Positions 5,098 to 12,338 of a stretch of DNA of 33,862 nucleotides are shown piece after piece. How positions within the stretch are numbered: position 1 is the stretch's first letter; each line of letters opens with the position of its first letter. The DNA lies in contig CAINOE010000091.1 of NCBI GenBank assembly GCA_903851415.1, forward strand, positions 1-33,862. Direction: 5' to 3'. The stretch is from an uncultured Rhodopila sp. Its GTDB lineage: Bacteria; Pseudomonadota; Alphaproteobacteria; Acetobacterales; Acetobacteraceae. The translations under genes were made by a program, and so were the position numbers. The notes below the pieces were generated by a model that worked only from the letters and a program-made list of their open reading frames with translations, was not told where the DNA came from and made no database searches.

Positions 5098-5164
5098 GGA
5101 TCGCGTTGACGACAGCCCGCACGTCGCGCGCGCGGCGGTCGAGGAAGGCGATATGGATTTCTGA
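5096..5164 (+). pseudogene. groEL fragment H: KDRVDD segment joined in frame to the DMDF tail
   Basis: Twenty-two codons read KDRVDDSPHVARAAVEEG and then DMDF and stop. The first part matches fragment D (about residue 393 onward); the last four residues and stop are the end of groEL. As in fragment E, a large internal piece is missing yet the frame is preserved. The next bases (TGCGGATCGATCTGTTGA) still resemble the genuine groEL 3' flank, but no terminator hairpin follows. This is the last groEL piece before the core genes. Confidence 0.85.
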
Positions 5165-5578
5165 TGCGGATCGATCTGTTGAATGCAATCCCGGCGTGCC
5201 CGGGCAGACACCGATCCTGATCAAGACCTCCGGCAGTGCCCATTCGGCATAACCCATATCACGCTTCAAGCGGTATCGGAAAAAACAGATATCCGGGCCG
5301 GAAGTATGTCCCAACAGTCCGGCCACGCCCTTGGAAGCCGACTGCGCGGCTTCGACGCCCGGACCGGCGAGTTCAAGGACCATGGTGCGCGGCACCCGAA
5401 GCACGTCGCAGCAGACAATCTTGACCGGCGGCTTTTCCGCAGGGGGCGTATCGGCCAGATCCGCCCGGTTCAACAGCAAGCCCCGGAACTCCCCGTCTTG
5501 CGCCGCAATGGCGGCCGGCCCGGGAAGGCCCCGGGCGGCCACATGTCTGTCGGCGTAAAGCGCATCGAAGTTCCGCAT
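5165..5578 (-). other. Unrecognised coding-like stretch, open into the toxin frame
   Basis: On -, an ATG at 5578 opens a frame (MRNFDALYADRHVAARG ...) that stays free of stops for 138 codons to 5165 and onward through the antisense of fragment H into toxin copy 2. The first ~75 codons are mostly G or C at the third position, as expected of a real gene here (for example PPVKIVCCDVLRVPRTMVLE). I do not recognise a family. It could be the front of a gene truncated by the array, or chance in GC-rich DNA. No TA or groEL similarity was found in it. Confidence 0.3.
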
Positions 5579-5601
5579 GGTCGCCCCGACCGACGCCTGC
5601 C

Positions 5602-5629
5602 TTGACTTTCCCGTCCAAAAGTTTATCTG
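5602..5629 (+). promoter_or_regulatory. Candidate rpsA promoter
   Basis: TTGACT (5602-5607), a 16-base spacer and TATCTG (5624-5629), leaving a leader of roughly 150 bases before the rpsA ATG at 5788. It is the best sigma-70-like pair in the interval between the array and rpsA. The long leader would suit the known autoregulation of S1, but no specific structure was identified. Confidence 0.35.
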
Positions 5630-5787
5630 ACCACCCTGCCCGGACAATCCCGCCCGGGTTCCGACCGTCACCCGGCCCGCGCCTCCGGCTTGCGGGCAAG
5701 CCGTGTTTCCGCCCCATCGGGAACGCGCATACCAACGGCAATCACCGGGCACCCGCCCGGCCATCCGTAACGGAAACCATCTACCTC

Positions 5788-7524
5788 ATGGCAGCATCCG
5801 CCTCCGCGCGTGTCCAAGAACCCGTGCAAGACCATTTCCAGGGTGAGGATTTCGCCTCGCTCCTCGACGAAACACTCGGCACGGATACCAGTTTCGACGG
5901 CTCGGTCGTCACCGGCCGCGTGCTCCGGCTGACCGACGAATTCGCCATCGTCGATGTCGGCCTCAAGTCCGAGGGCCGCGTCGCCCTCAAGGAATTCGGC
6001 CCGCCCGGCGCCAAGGCGGAAGTCAAGCCCGGCGACCTGATCGAGCTTTATGTCGAGCGGTATGAAGACCGCGACGGCGCGATCATCCTGTCGCGGGAAA
6101 AAGCCCGCCGCGAAGAGGCGTGGACCAATCTCGAAAAGGCGTTCGAGGCGCAGAAGCGCGTCGACGGCACCATCTACGGCCGGGTCAAGGGCGGCTTCAC
6201 CGTCGATCTCGGCGGCGCCGTGGCCTTCCTGCCGGGCAGCCAGGTCGATATCCGCCCGGTGCGCGACGTCGGCCCTCTGATGGGCACGCCGCAGCCGTTC
6301 CAGATCCTCAAGATGGACCGCGCCCGCGGCAACATCGTCGTCTCCCGCCGCGCCGTGCTGGAGGAAACCCGTGCGGAGCAGCGCAGCGAGCTGATCCAGG
6401 GCCTCAAGGAAGGCATGATCCTCGACGGCGTGGTGAAGAACATCACCGATTACGGCGCGTTCGTGGACCTCGGCGGCGTCGATGGCCTGCTGCATGTCAC
6501 CGACATCGCCTGGCGCCGCATCAACCACCCGTCCGAGGCGCTGACCATCGGCCAGGCCGTCAAGGTGCAGGTGATCCGCTTCAACTCCGACACCCAGCGC
6601 ATCAGCCTCGGCATGAAGCAGCTTGAGGCGGATCCGTGGGAAGGCGTGGCGGCGAAGTACCCGCCGGGCGCGAAATACAGCGGCCGCGTCACCAACATCA
6701 CCGACTACGGCGCCTTCGTGGAGCTGGAGCCGGGGGTCGAAGGCCTGGTTCACGTCTCCGAGATGTCATGGACGAAAAAGAACGTCCATCCCGGCAAGAT
6801 CGTCTCCACCAGCCAGGAAGTCGACGTCATGGTGCTCGACGTGGACAGCTCCAAGCGGCGGATTTCGCTCGGCCTCAAGCAGGTCCAGCGCAACCCGTGG
6901 GAGCAGTTCGTCGAGGAGCATCCCATCGGCTCCGAGGTCGAGGGCGAAATCCGCAACATCACGGAATTCGGCCTGTTCATCGGCCTGTCGGCGGACATCG
7001 ACGGCATGATCCACATGTCCGACCTGTCCTGGGACGAAGCCGGCGAGGCGGCGATGGCGGCCTACGAAAAGGGCCAGACCGTCAAGGCCAAGGTGCTCGA
7101 CGTCGACGTGGAGAAGGAACGCATCAGCCTCGGCATCAAGCAGTTGCGCGATGACCCGGCGCGCAGCGTGCTCGACACCGTCAACAAGGGCGACGTCGTC
7201 ACCTGCATCGTCAGCGCGGTGCAGGCCAACGGCATCGAGGTCAAGGTCAACGACGTGCTGACCGGCTTCATCCGCCGCGCCGAACTGGCGCGCGACAAGG
7301 GAGATCAGCGCCCCGACCGCTTCGCCGTCGGCGAGAAGGTCGATGCCAAGATCACCGCGGTCGATCGCCAGTCGCGCAAGCTGACCCTGACCATCAAGGG
7401 CAAGGAAGTCGAGGAGGAGAAGCAGGCGATGGCCGAGTTCGGATCGTCTGACTCCGGTGCGTCGCTGGGCGACATCCTGGGGGCTGCGATCCGTCGCCGC
7501 AACCAGTTGGCGCAGGACAGCTAA
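5788..7524 (+). CDS. rpsA: 30S ribosomal protein S1
   Basis: A 578-residue S1 protein, which binds mRNA on the 30S subunit and is needed for initiation on structured or weak-SD messages. Six S1/OB repeats begin near residues 38 (GSVVTGRVLRLTDEFAIVDV), 123, 208 (GVVKNITDYGAFVDLGG), 293 (GRVTNITDYGAFVELEPG), 380 (GEIRNITEFGLFIGL) and 468. Repeats 3-5 carry the strongest NITDYGAF-type signature, as in other S1 proteins. The ATG at 5788 gives the usual alphaproteobacterial N-terminus; the frame is open further upstream but has no S1-like sequence there. In many relatives cmk lies upstream; here the groEL/TA array takes that place. sppA follows after 16 bases. Confidence 0.97.
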   Translation: MAASASARVQEPVQDHFQGEDFASLLDETLGTDTSFDGSVVTGRVLRLTDEFAIVDVGLKSEGRVALKEFGPPGAKAEVKPGDLIELYVERYEDRDGAIILSREKARREEAWTNLEKAFEAQKRVDGTIYGRVKGGFTVDLGGAVAFLPGSQVDIRPVRDVGPLMGTPQPFQILKMDRARGNIVVSRRAVLEETRAEQRSELIQGLKEGMILDGVVKNITDYGAFVDLGGVDGLLHVTDIAWRRINHPSEALTIGQAVKVQVIRFNSDTQRISLGMKQLEADPWEGVAAKYPPGAKYSGRVTNITDYGAFVELEPGVEGLVHVSEMSWTKKNVHPGKIVSTSQEVDVMVLDVDSSKRRISLGLKQVQRNPWEQFVEEHPIGSEVEGEIRNITEFGLFIGLSADIDGMIHMSDLSWDEAGEAAMAAYEKGQTVKAKVLDVDVEKERISLGIKQLRDDPARSVLDTVNKGDVVTCIVSAVQANGIEVKVNDVLTGFIRRAELARDKGDQRPDRFAVGEKVDAKITAVDRQSRKLTLTIKGKEVEEEKQAMAEFGSSDSGASLGDILGAAIRRRNQLAQDS

Positions 7525-7540
7525 CGAAGGCCGCCGGCGC

Positions 7541-8464
7541 ATGTCGCTGGAGACCGATTTGCTCCTGGACAGGCGGCGCCTCAAGCGCCGCCTGAACTTT
7601 TGGCGTGTGGCCGCGGTCATCGCCGTGGTCGCAGCCTTGCTCGCCGGGATGAAGGGCGCGGGCCTGACGCCCGGGGGCGCGCATATCGCGCGCGTCACGG
7701 TCAAGGGCCTGATCACCGAGGACAACAAGCTGACCGAGGCGATCGACGATCTGGCGGGCGACAGCTCGGTCAGGGCGGTGATCGTGTCGATCGACAGCCC
7801 GGGCGGCAGCGTCTCCGGCGGCGAAACCCTGCATGACGCGATCGAGCGGGTGGCCGCGAAGAAGCCGGTCGTCACGGTGATGGGCGGGCTGGCCGCATCG
7901 GCGGGCTACATGATCGCCGTGCCGGCCGCCCGGATTTTCGCGCGCGAGGCGACCCTGACCGGCTCCATCGGCGTGCTGCTGGAAACCGGCGAAGTCTCCG
8001 GCCTGCTGAACAAGGTCGGCATTGCGGCGGAAGTGATCCGCTCGGGTCCTCTCAAAGACGAACCGAGCCTGGTCCGGCCGCTGTCGCCCGCCGGGAGGGA
8101 CGTTCTGCAGGGCCTGGTCAACGACATGTACGACCAGTTCGTCACCATCGTCGCCACCGGCCGCCACATGGACGCGGCCAAGGTCCGGCCACTGGCCGAT
8201 GGACGTCCCTATACAGGCCGCCAGGCTTTGGCGCTCGGCCTGATCGACGCCATCGGCGGCGAGCGCGAGGCGAAGGATTGGCTCGCCTCCGAAAAGGGCA
8301 TCTCGGCCGGCCTGCCGGTGGAGGATGTCTCCACGACCGGATTCGCCCGGCAGGCGCTCTCCGGGCAGCTTGGCCCGATATTTCAAGACGTTTGGAAAAT
8401 GCTGATTTCACAAAGCCTTAGTCTTGACGGACCCTTGGCCATCTGGCAACGTTCCGGGAACTGA
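7541..8464 (+). CDS. sppA: Signal peptide peptidase SppA, S49 family
   Basis: A 307-residue membrane protease that degrades signal peptides left in the inner membrane. A basic N-terminus (RRRLKRRLNFWR) precedes one transmembrane segment (about residues 23-37). The S49 domain has DSPGGSVSGGE, the nucleophile Ser120 in GLAASAGYMIA and the general base Lys172 in SGPLKDEPS. Their 52-residue spacing matches the short (36-kDa) bacterial SppA type. It starts 16 bases after rpsA and is followed by ihfB after 15 bases, a gene order common in alphaproteobacteria. Confidence 0.95.
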   Translation: MSLETDLLLDRRRLKRRLNFWRVAAVIAVVAALLAGMKGAGLTPGGAHIARVTVKGLITEDNKLTEAIDDLAGDSSVRAVIVSIDSPGGSVSGGETLHDAIERVAAKKPVVTVMGGLAASAGYMIAVPAARIFAREATLTGSIGVLLETGEVSGLLNKVGIAAEVIRSGPLKDEPSLVRPLSPAGRDVLQGLVNDMYDQFVTIVATGRHMDAAKVRPLADGRPYTGRQALALGLIDAIGGEREAKDWLASEKGISAGLPVEDVSTTGFARQALSGQLGPIFQDVWKMLISQSLSLDGPLAIWQRSGN

Positions 8465-8479
8465 TTCTCGGGGGCGCAT

Positions 8480-8800
8480 TTGACCAAATCTGAGCTGATC
8501 GCGGAATTGGCATCCGCCAATCCGCATCTTCGTGGGCAGGATGTGGAAACCATCGTAGCCACGATCTTCGAGGAGATCTCCTATGCCCTGGCGCGGGGAG
8601 AACGCGTGGAACTCCGCGGTTTCGGCGCCTTTACCGTCAAGCACCGGGAGGCCCGGACCGGGCGCAACCCGCGCACCGGCGAATCGGTTGCGGTGGATGA
8701 AAAATCGGTTCCTTTCTTCAAGGCCGGCAAGGAACTCAGGCAGCGCGTCAACGCCGGCAAATCGCCCCGGGCGGTGACCGCGGCACGCAAACAGGCCTGA
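8480..8800 (+). CDS. ihfB: Integration host factor beta subunit
   Basis: A 106-residue DNA-bending protein of the HU/IHF family; with IhfA it forms the heterodimer used in transcription, recombination and replication control. The N-terminus [17 protein letters not shown] starts at a TTG, the only start that gives the normal IhfB beginning. The signature [20 protein letters not shown], including the Pro that intercalates into DNA, lies at residues 48-67. Length is slightly above the usual 94-100 because of a basic tail ([15 protein letters not shown]). Next in line is lapA, 20 bases away. Confidence 0.96.
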   Translation: MTKSELIAELASANPHLRGQDVETIVATIFEEISYALARGERVELRGFGAFTVKHREARTGRNPRTGESVAVDEKSVPFFKAGKELRQRVNAGKSPRAVTAARKQA

Positions 8801-8820
8801 CAAAGGAGTTCTCGGCGGTC

Positions 8821-9126
8821 ATGCTGTTCCTGCTTGTTACCTTGATCATCACCGTGCCGCTGGTGCTGTTCGCGCTCTCGAATCAAGAGCTTGTGCCGCT
8901 TGCCCTGTGGCCGACGGATTACAGCATCGAGGTGCCGCTTGCGATTGCCATCCTGGTGGCCCTGGGTCTCGGGTTTCTGCTGGGGGCTTTCGTGGTCTGG
9001 TTCTCGGCGCTGACGCACCGGCGGCGGGCGCGGCGGGCGGAACGCAAGGTTCGTCTGCTCGAAGCCCATGTCGACAGCCTGAAGGCCCGCACCGGCTCAG
9101 CCGCATCGCTGCCGCCGGCGGCGTGA
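8821..9126 (+). CDS. lapA: LapA-domain (DUF1049) inner-membrane protein
   Basis: A 101-residue protein with two transmembrane segments (about residues 1-17 and 36-61) around a short periplasmic loop with the family motif LSNQELVPLALWPTDY. A basic cytoplasmic part (RRRARRAERKVRLLEAHV) follows and probably forms a short coiled coil. LapA/YciS proteins act with LapB in lipopolysaccharide assembly control in enterobacteria; in alphaproteobacteria the role is less studied. AGGAG lies 12 bases before the ATG. Its TGA overlaps the pyrF ATG (TGATG), so translation is coupled. Confidence 0.9.
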   Translation: MLFLLVTLIITVPLVLFALSNQELVPLALWPTDYSIEVPLAIAILVALGLGFLLGAFVVWFSALTHRRRARRAERKVRLLEAHVDSLKARTGSAASLPPAA

Positions 9127-9818
9127 TGCCGGACGGCGGGCGGCTGATTGTCGCTCTGGACACGGTCGAGGCCGAACGGGCGCGGGCCTGGGCGGATGCC
9201 GTCTCACCGCATGCCGGGCTGCTGAAGCTGGGGCTGGAGTTCTTTCTGGCAAACGGCGCCGCCGGGTTTCGCGCGATCACCGGCGCGCCGGTTTTCCTCG
9301 ACCTGAAGCTGCACGACATCCCGAACACGGTGGCGGGTGGCGTGCGTGCGGTGCTGCCGCTGCGGCCCCGGATGCTCACCGTCCACGCCGCCGGAGGTTC
9401 GGCCATGATCCGGGCCGCGCACCAGGCCGCCCGCTCGGCCGGCGCCGATGGCCCGATCATTTTGGCGGTGACGGTGCTCACCAGCCTGGATGAGGCGGCG
9501 CTGCATGACCTCGGCGTCGCAGCCACCCCCGCCGAGCAGGTGCTTCGCCTCGGGCGCCTGGCCATTGAATCGGGTGCGGACGGGCTGGTGTGCAGCCCGC
9601 TGGAGGTCGCGATGCTGCGGCAGGCTCTCGGGCCGGCCGTGAAGCTGGTCGTGCCCGGCATCAGGCCGGACGGACACGCCGCGGCAGACCAGGCGCGGAC
9701 GATGACCCCGGCCCGCGCGGTGGCCGAAGGCGCCGACTGGATCGTCTGCGGCCGGCCGATAACCGGGGCGGCCGACCCGGGCGCGGCGGCGGCGGCGATC
9801 GCGGCGGCGATCCAATGA
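9126..9818 (+). CDS. pyrF: Orotidine 5'-phosphate decarboxylase
   Basis: A 230-residue class I OMP decarboxylase, the last step of UMP synthesis. The catalytic array is seen in FLDLKLHDIPNTV (Asp59, Lys61, Asp64). Other family marks are the VALD start, KLGLEFF, VLTSLDEAAL, a phosphate-binding loop in VVPGIRPDG, and GADWIVCGRPIT near the end. The ATG overlaps the lapA stop and the TGA overlaps the trpF start (ATGA), giving a tightly coupled lapA-pyrF-trpF run, as in several Rhodospirillales. Confidence 0.96.
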   Translation: MPDGGRLIVALDTVEAERARAWADAVSPHAGLLKLGLEFFLANGAAGFRAITGAPVFLDLKLHDIPNTVAGGVRAVLPLRPRMLTVHAAGGSAMIRAAHQAARSAGADGPIILAVTVLTSLDEAALHDLGVAATPAEQVLRLGRLAIESGADGLVCSPLEVAMLRQALGPAVKLVVPGIRPDGHAAADQARTMTPARAVAEGADWIVCGRPITGAADPGAAAAAIAAAIQ

Positions 9819-10468
9819 TCGGCGTGAAGATCTGCGGCATTAACGATCCGGCCGGCTTCGACGCCGCGGTCGGGGCCGGGGCCGACTGGATCGGGTTCGT
9901 GTTCTTCCCCCCATCCCCCCGGTTCGTCACCCCTCATGCCGCCGCCAGCCTGTCAGCACGAATCCACGGCGGCCCGCTCCGGGTGGGTCTGTTCGTGGAG
10001 CCGGCGCCGGACGTCATCGCCGAGGCGCTCGATCGCGTCGGGCTGGATATCCTGCAGATCTACGGCGCGGCCGAACACCTGCCCGCCATCCGGGACCGAT
10101 TCGGTTTGCCTGTCTGGCGCGCCTTCGGGATCAGCAGGCCGGACGATCTTCCTGATGATCCCGGACTCTCCGGCGCTCTGGTGCTCGAAGCCAAGCCGCC
10201 AGCCGAAGCCGATCGGCCCGGGGGGAATGGGGCGCGGTTCGATTGGAGGATTCTCAGGGGGTGGCAAGCGCCCCTGCCATGGCTTCTGGCGGGCGGACTG
10301 ACACCGGATAATGTCGCGACCGCGATCGAGGAGGCGGGTGCCAGGGCCGTCGATGTTTCCTCCGGCGTCGAGCGAACCAGGGGCGTCAAGGATCCCGCCA
10401 TGATCCAGGCGTTTGTCAGAGCGGCGAAAGCCGCGGGCATATCGACGGATCGAAGCAAACGCTGCTAG
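9815..10468 (+). CDS. trpF: Phosphoribosylanthranilate isomerase, unusual acid residue
   Basis: A 217-residue TIM-barrel enzyme that converts phosphoribosylanthranilate to CdRP in tryptophan synthesis. Features are VKICGI with the general base Cys7, ADWIGFVFFPPSPR, VGLFVEP, DRPGGNGARFDW, WLLAGGLTPDNV and the phosphate-binding VDVSSGVE. At the place of the general acid (Asp in LLDTK/LFDAKPP of other TrpFs) this protein has Glu125 (VLEAKPP), and the usual LQLHG motif reads LQIYG. The rest is normal, so it is probably still active. The usual neighbour trpB does not follow; an ankyrin-repeat gene does. Confidence 0.94.
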   Translation: MIGVKICGINDPAGFDAAVGAGADWIGFVFFPPSPRFVTPHAAASLSARIHGGPLRVGLFVEPAPDVIAEALDRVGLDILQIYGAAEHLPAIRDRFGLPVWRAFGISRPDDLPDDPGLSGALVLEAKPPAEADRPGGNGARFDWRILRGWQAPLPWLLAGGLTPDNVATAIEEAGARAVDVSSGVERTRGVKDPAMIQAFVRAAKAAGISTDRSKRC

Positions 10469-10503
10469 AAGCCGGCTTGCATAAGCCACTGATGGACCGT
10501 GTC

Positions 10504-11145
10504 ATGAACAAGACTGCCCGCCGGCACTTCTCCGCTCTCGGCTTCGGTGTGACGTTGAGCGTGATCGCTGCCTCCGCCGGTTGGGCGCAATTGCCGGCAA
10601 GCGGTCCCGGCGTCAGCAGCATCGGCAAGCGCACGGCCACGCAGGGCGCCCAGGAAAAGCCGCCGGAAGCGGCCCCCGACGTGTTGCCGGGAGCCAAGGC
10701 GCGGGCGCCGGCCGCTCCGGCCGCGCGCCCGACAGCCGACATGCCGCCGACGGAGGCTCTGTTCGACGCCATCAACCGGGGCGACATCGCTTCGGCGCGG
10801 GATGCGCTGAATCGCGGCGCCGATCTGAACGGCGTGAACGTGCTCGGGATGACCCCGATGGAGCTGTCGGTCGATCTGGGCCGCAATGACATCTCCTTCC
10901 TGTTGCTGTCGATGCGGGGCGAGGATGCCGGCCGCGGCTCGCGCGCAGTGGCGCATGACACGCAAGCGGCGCCCGCGTCGAAGAAAACCGCCCGTGAAGC
11001 GAAATCGAAGCCAGGCATTGCGCGCGGTGCGGCGGCGGTCGCGGTCAAGCCCGTCGCGACGCCGAAACTGTTCGCCAATGACGGAGGCGCGCCGCTGCCG
11101 AGCGCCGGATTCCTCGGGTTCGACCCGCATTCCGCAACGAACTGA
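10504..11145 (+). CDS. Exported protein with short ankyrin-repeat region
   Basis: A 213-residue protein starting MNKTARRHFSALGFGVTL with a signal peptide (hydrophobic residues ~9-24, cleavage near SAGWAQ). A Pro/Ala-rich linker (residues ~27-80) leads to one or two ankyrin repeats (PTEALFDAINRGDIASARDA, LNRGADLNGVNVLGMTPMEL). The C-terminal third is basic and low complexity (KKTAREAKSKPG) and ends in a GFLGFDPHSATN tail. It is presumably periplasmic and its partner is unknown. Upstream in-frame starts at 10477 and 10492 exist, but ATG 10504 gives the cleanest signal peptide. It follows trpF by 35 bases and may share its transcript. Confidence 0.8.
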   Translation: MNKTARRHFSALGFGVTLSVIAASAGWAQLPASGPGVSSIGKRTATQGAQEKPPEAAPDVLPGAKARAPAAPAARPTADMPPTEALFDAINRGDIASARDALNRGADLNGVNVLGMTPMELSVDLGRNDISFLLLSMRGEDAGRGSRAVAHDTQAAPASKKTAREAKSKPGIARGAAAVAVKPVATPKLFANDGGAPLPSAGFLGFDPHSATN

Positions 11146-11239
11146 GGACGCGGCGGTGATTATAACTCGGACAAATGACTGGAGATCGCAGTCCGCCCGC
11201 ACCATGTCGGTTGGCATAATGGTAGCTCGGAGGGCGGAC

Positions 11240-11440
11240 ATGCTCGCATACGAAAACAAGCAGATCGCGCGCAACCTGATCAGCGTGCACGGCCTGCGCG
11301 CCCAGGCGGTGGTGCAGGAGCGCATTTCCGAGGCTCGGCTGGCCGGCGACCGCGCCGGCCTGGACCGGTGGCAAAACGTCCGCGCCGCCATCGGGGAACT
11401 GCGGCAGACCAGCCAGCGGACGGTACTGGCCAACGCCTAG
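11240..11440 (+). CDS. Small hypothetical protein (66 aa)
   Basis: Starts MLAYENKQIARNLISVHG and ends TSQRTVLANA. The start is fixed by GGAGG six bases before the ATG at 11240; earlier in-frame ATGs at 11204 and 11219 have no such site. The sequence is mostly amphipathic helix (RAQAVVQERISEARLAGDRA, WQNVRAAIGELRQ) without Cys or membrane segments. I do not recognise a named family. A 90-base palindrome begins 13 bases after the stop and may end transcription. Confidence 0.7.
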   Translation: MLAYENKQIARNLISVHGLRAQAVVQERISEARLAGDRAGLDRWQNVRAAIGELRQTSQRTVLANA

Positions 11441-11452
11441 CGATGACCCTAT

Positions 11453-11538
11453 CCGTCATGGCCCGGCTTGTTGTCCGGGCCACCTATCACGGCAGGGTGC
11501 TGGCATAGGGGTGGTCCGGACAAGCCGGGCCATGACGG
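11453..11538. repeat. Large palindromic element (extragenic hairpin)
   Basis: The left arm 11453-11484 (CCGTCATGGCCCGGCTTG...) is the near-perfect reverse complement of the right arm 11510-11538, with one three-base gap and one mismatch around a 25-base loop. The arms would form a very stable cruciform or hairpin. It resembles dispersed extragenic palindromes carrying GTCATGGCCCGGC-type ends in alphaproteobacterial genomes. No second copy occurs in this window. Confidence 0.75.
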
Positions 11539-11540
11539 TG

Positions 11541-12214
11541 TGGCAGGGTCCGCCGGCTTTCTTTAGTCAGCCTGAACACGCTCCAGGCGCATGTGCGTGC
11601 AGGCGAGCAGACGATCGGCTCCCCGGGTAGGCCGCCCGCCCCTTCGAGTCAGGGCGTTTGACCGGCTTGTTCCACCGACGGCGGCGGTTCAGCCTGCCGA
11701 GCGGGCCGCCTGCTCGATGGCCGGGATTTTGGCAGCCGCGCGCTCCAGCGTCTCCGCCGCCTGGAGTTTAGTCGCAATACCGGCTGCCCATTCGGCTCCA
11801 AACTGCCCACGCATTCCTTTGATGCTGCGGGCAGTGGCCTTCGCGCCGGGCGGGTCGAGACGGCCGGCGGCATCCCGGGAAACGCCCTTGACGCCGAGGT
11901 GGTCGCCGCAGCTCGCGCCTCCATCGCAGTCGGCCGGGCGATGTCTTTGAAGCTGTGTCGGCCTGGATCATGAACCGCCGATCCCGCGCGCCGAGGCGCG
12001 AGAGTCTGTCCGATGGGGCTGCCGTGGACATTGACGCGATGTCCCGGTGAGTTGCAGCCCGGCTCCGGCGCAGCCGCCCGGCAACGGCTGACAGCGATCC
12101 GGCCACCCTCTGTCGGCATGGCCGGCTGCCATTGCCTCAGGGCCGGAAATAGCGCCAGCCGCGCCATTCCAGGCCCCGGGGCCTTCGGGCCGGAGAGTAG
12201 CAAAGGCGGTTGTT
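11541..12214. other. Degenerate intergenic stretch with a possible gene remnant
   Basis: No intact gene is seen between the palindrome and tRNA-Gln. On -, a frame from about 11963 to the TGA at 11689 has coding character towards its end (MRGQFGAEWAAGIATKLQAA, then TLERAAAKIPAIEQAARSAG). It looks like the C-terminus of a lost protein without a recognisable start. Its place next to a tRNA gene would suit the residue of an integrated element, but no integrase, attachment repeat or phage gene was found. Confidence 0.3.
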
Positions 12215-12289
12215 TGGCTGGGGCGGGAGGGATCGAACCTCCGAATGACGGAATCAAAATCCGTTGCCTTACCGCTTGGCGACGCCCCA
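12215..12289 (-). tRNA. tRNA-Gln (anticodon TTG)
   Basis: On - the gene runs from 12289 (TGGGGCG acceptor strand) to 12218 (discriminator G), with CCA encoded to 12215. The acceptor stem TGGGGCG/CGCCCCA, D arm GCCAAGCGGTAAGGC, anticodon loop TTTTGAT with TTG, and T arm GGAGGTTCGATCCCTCC are all intact. There is no sign of a split or duplicated 3' end nearby. Confidence 0.97.
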
Positions 12290-12338
12290 ACGTCGCGACG
12301 TGATAGGTCCGCCAGCGGCCCACGTAAAGCCGGAACCG

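Noticed and set aside
170..5164. CRISPR-like or integron-like array
   Set aside because: The repeated groEL pieces differ in length (67-207 bases) and in the part of groEL they cover. There are no regular spacers, no attC-like folding sites and no integrase or cas genes.
5668..6753. A 361-codon frame on - opposite rpsA
   Set aside because: Antisense of repeated S1 domains, which gives a pseudo-repetitive peptide; not a gene.
11160..11240. A short tRNA-like stretch (TTGGCATAATGGTAGCTCGG)
   Set aside because: It recalls a D-arm sequence, but no acceptor, anticodon or T stems can be formed around it; it is the leader of the small ORF at 11240.
11541..12300. Prophage or integrative element attached at tRNA-Gln
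   Set aside because: No integrase gene and no repeat of the tRNA 3' end were found nearby; only a short possible C-terminal remnant is present.
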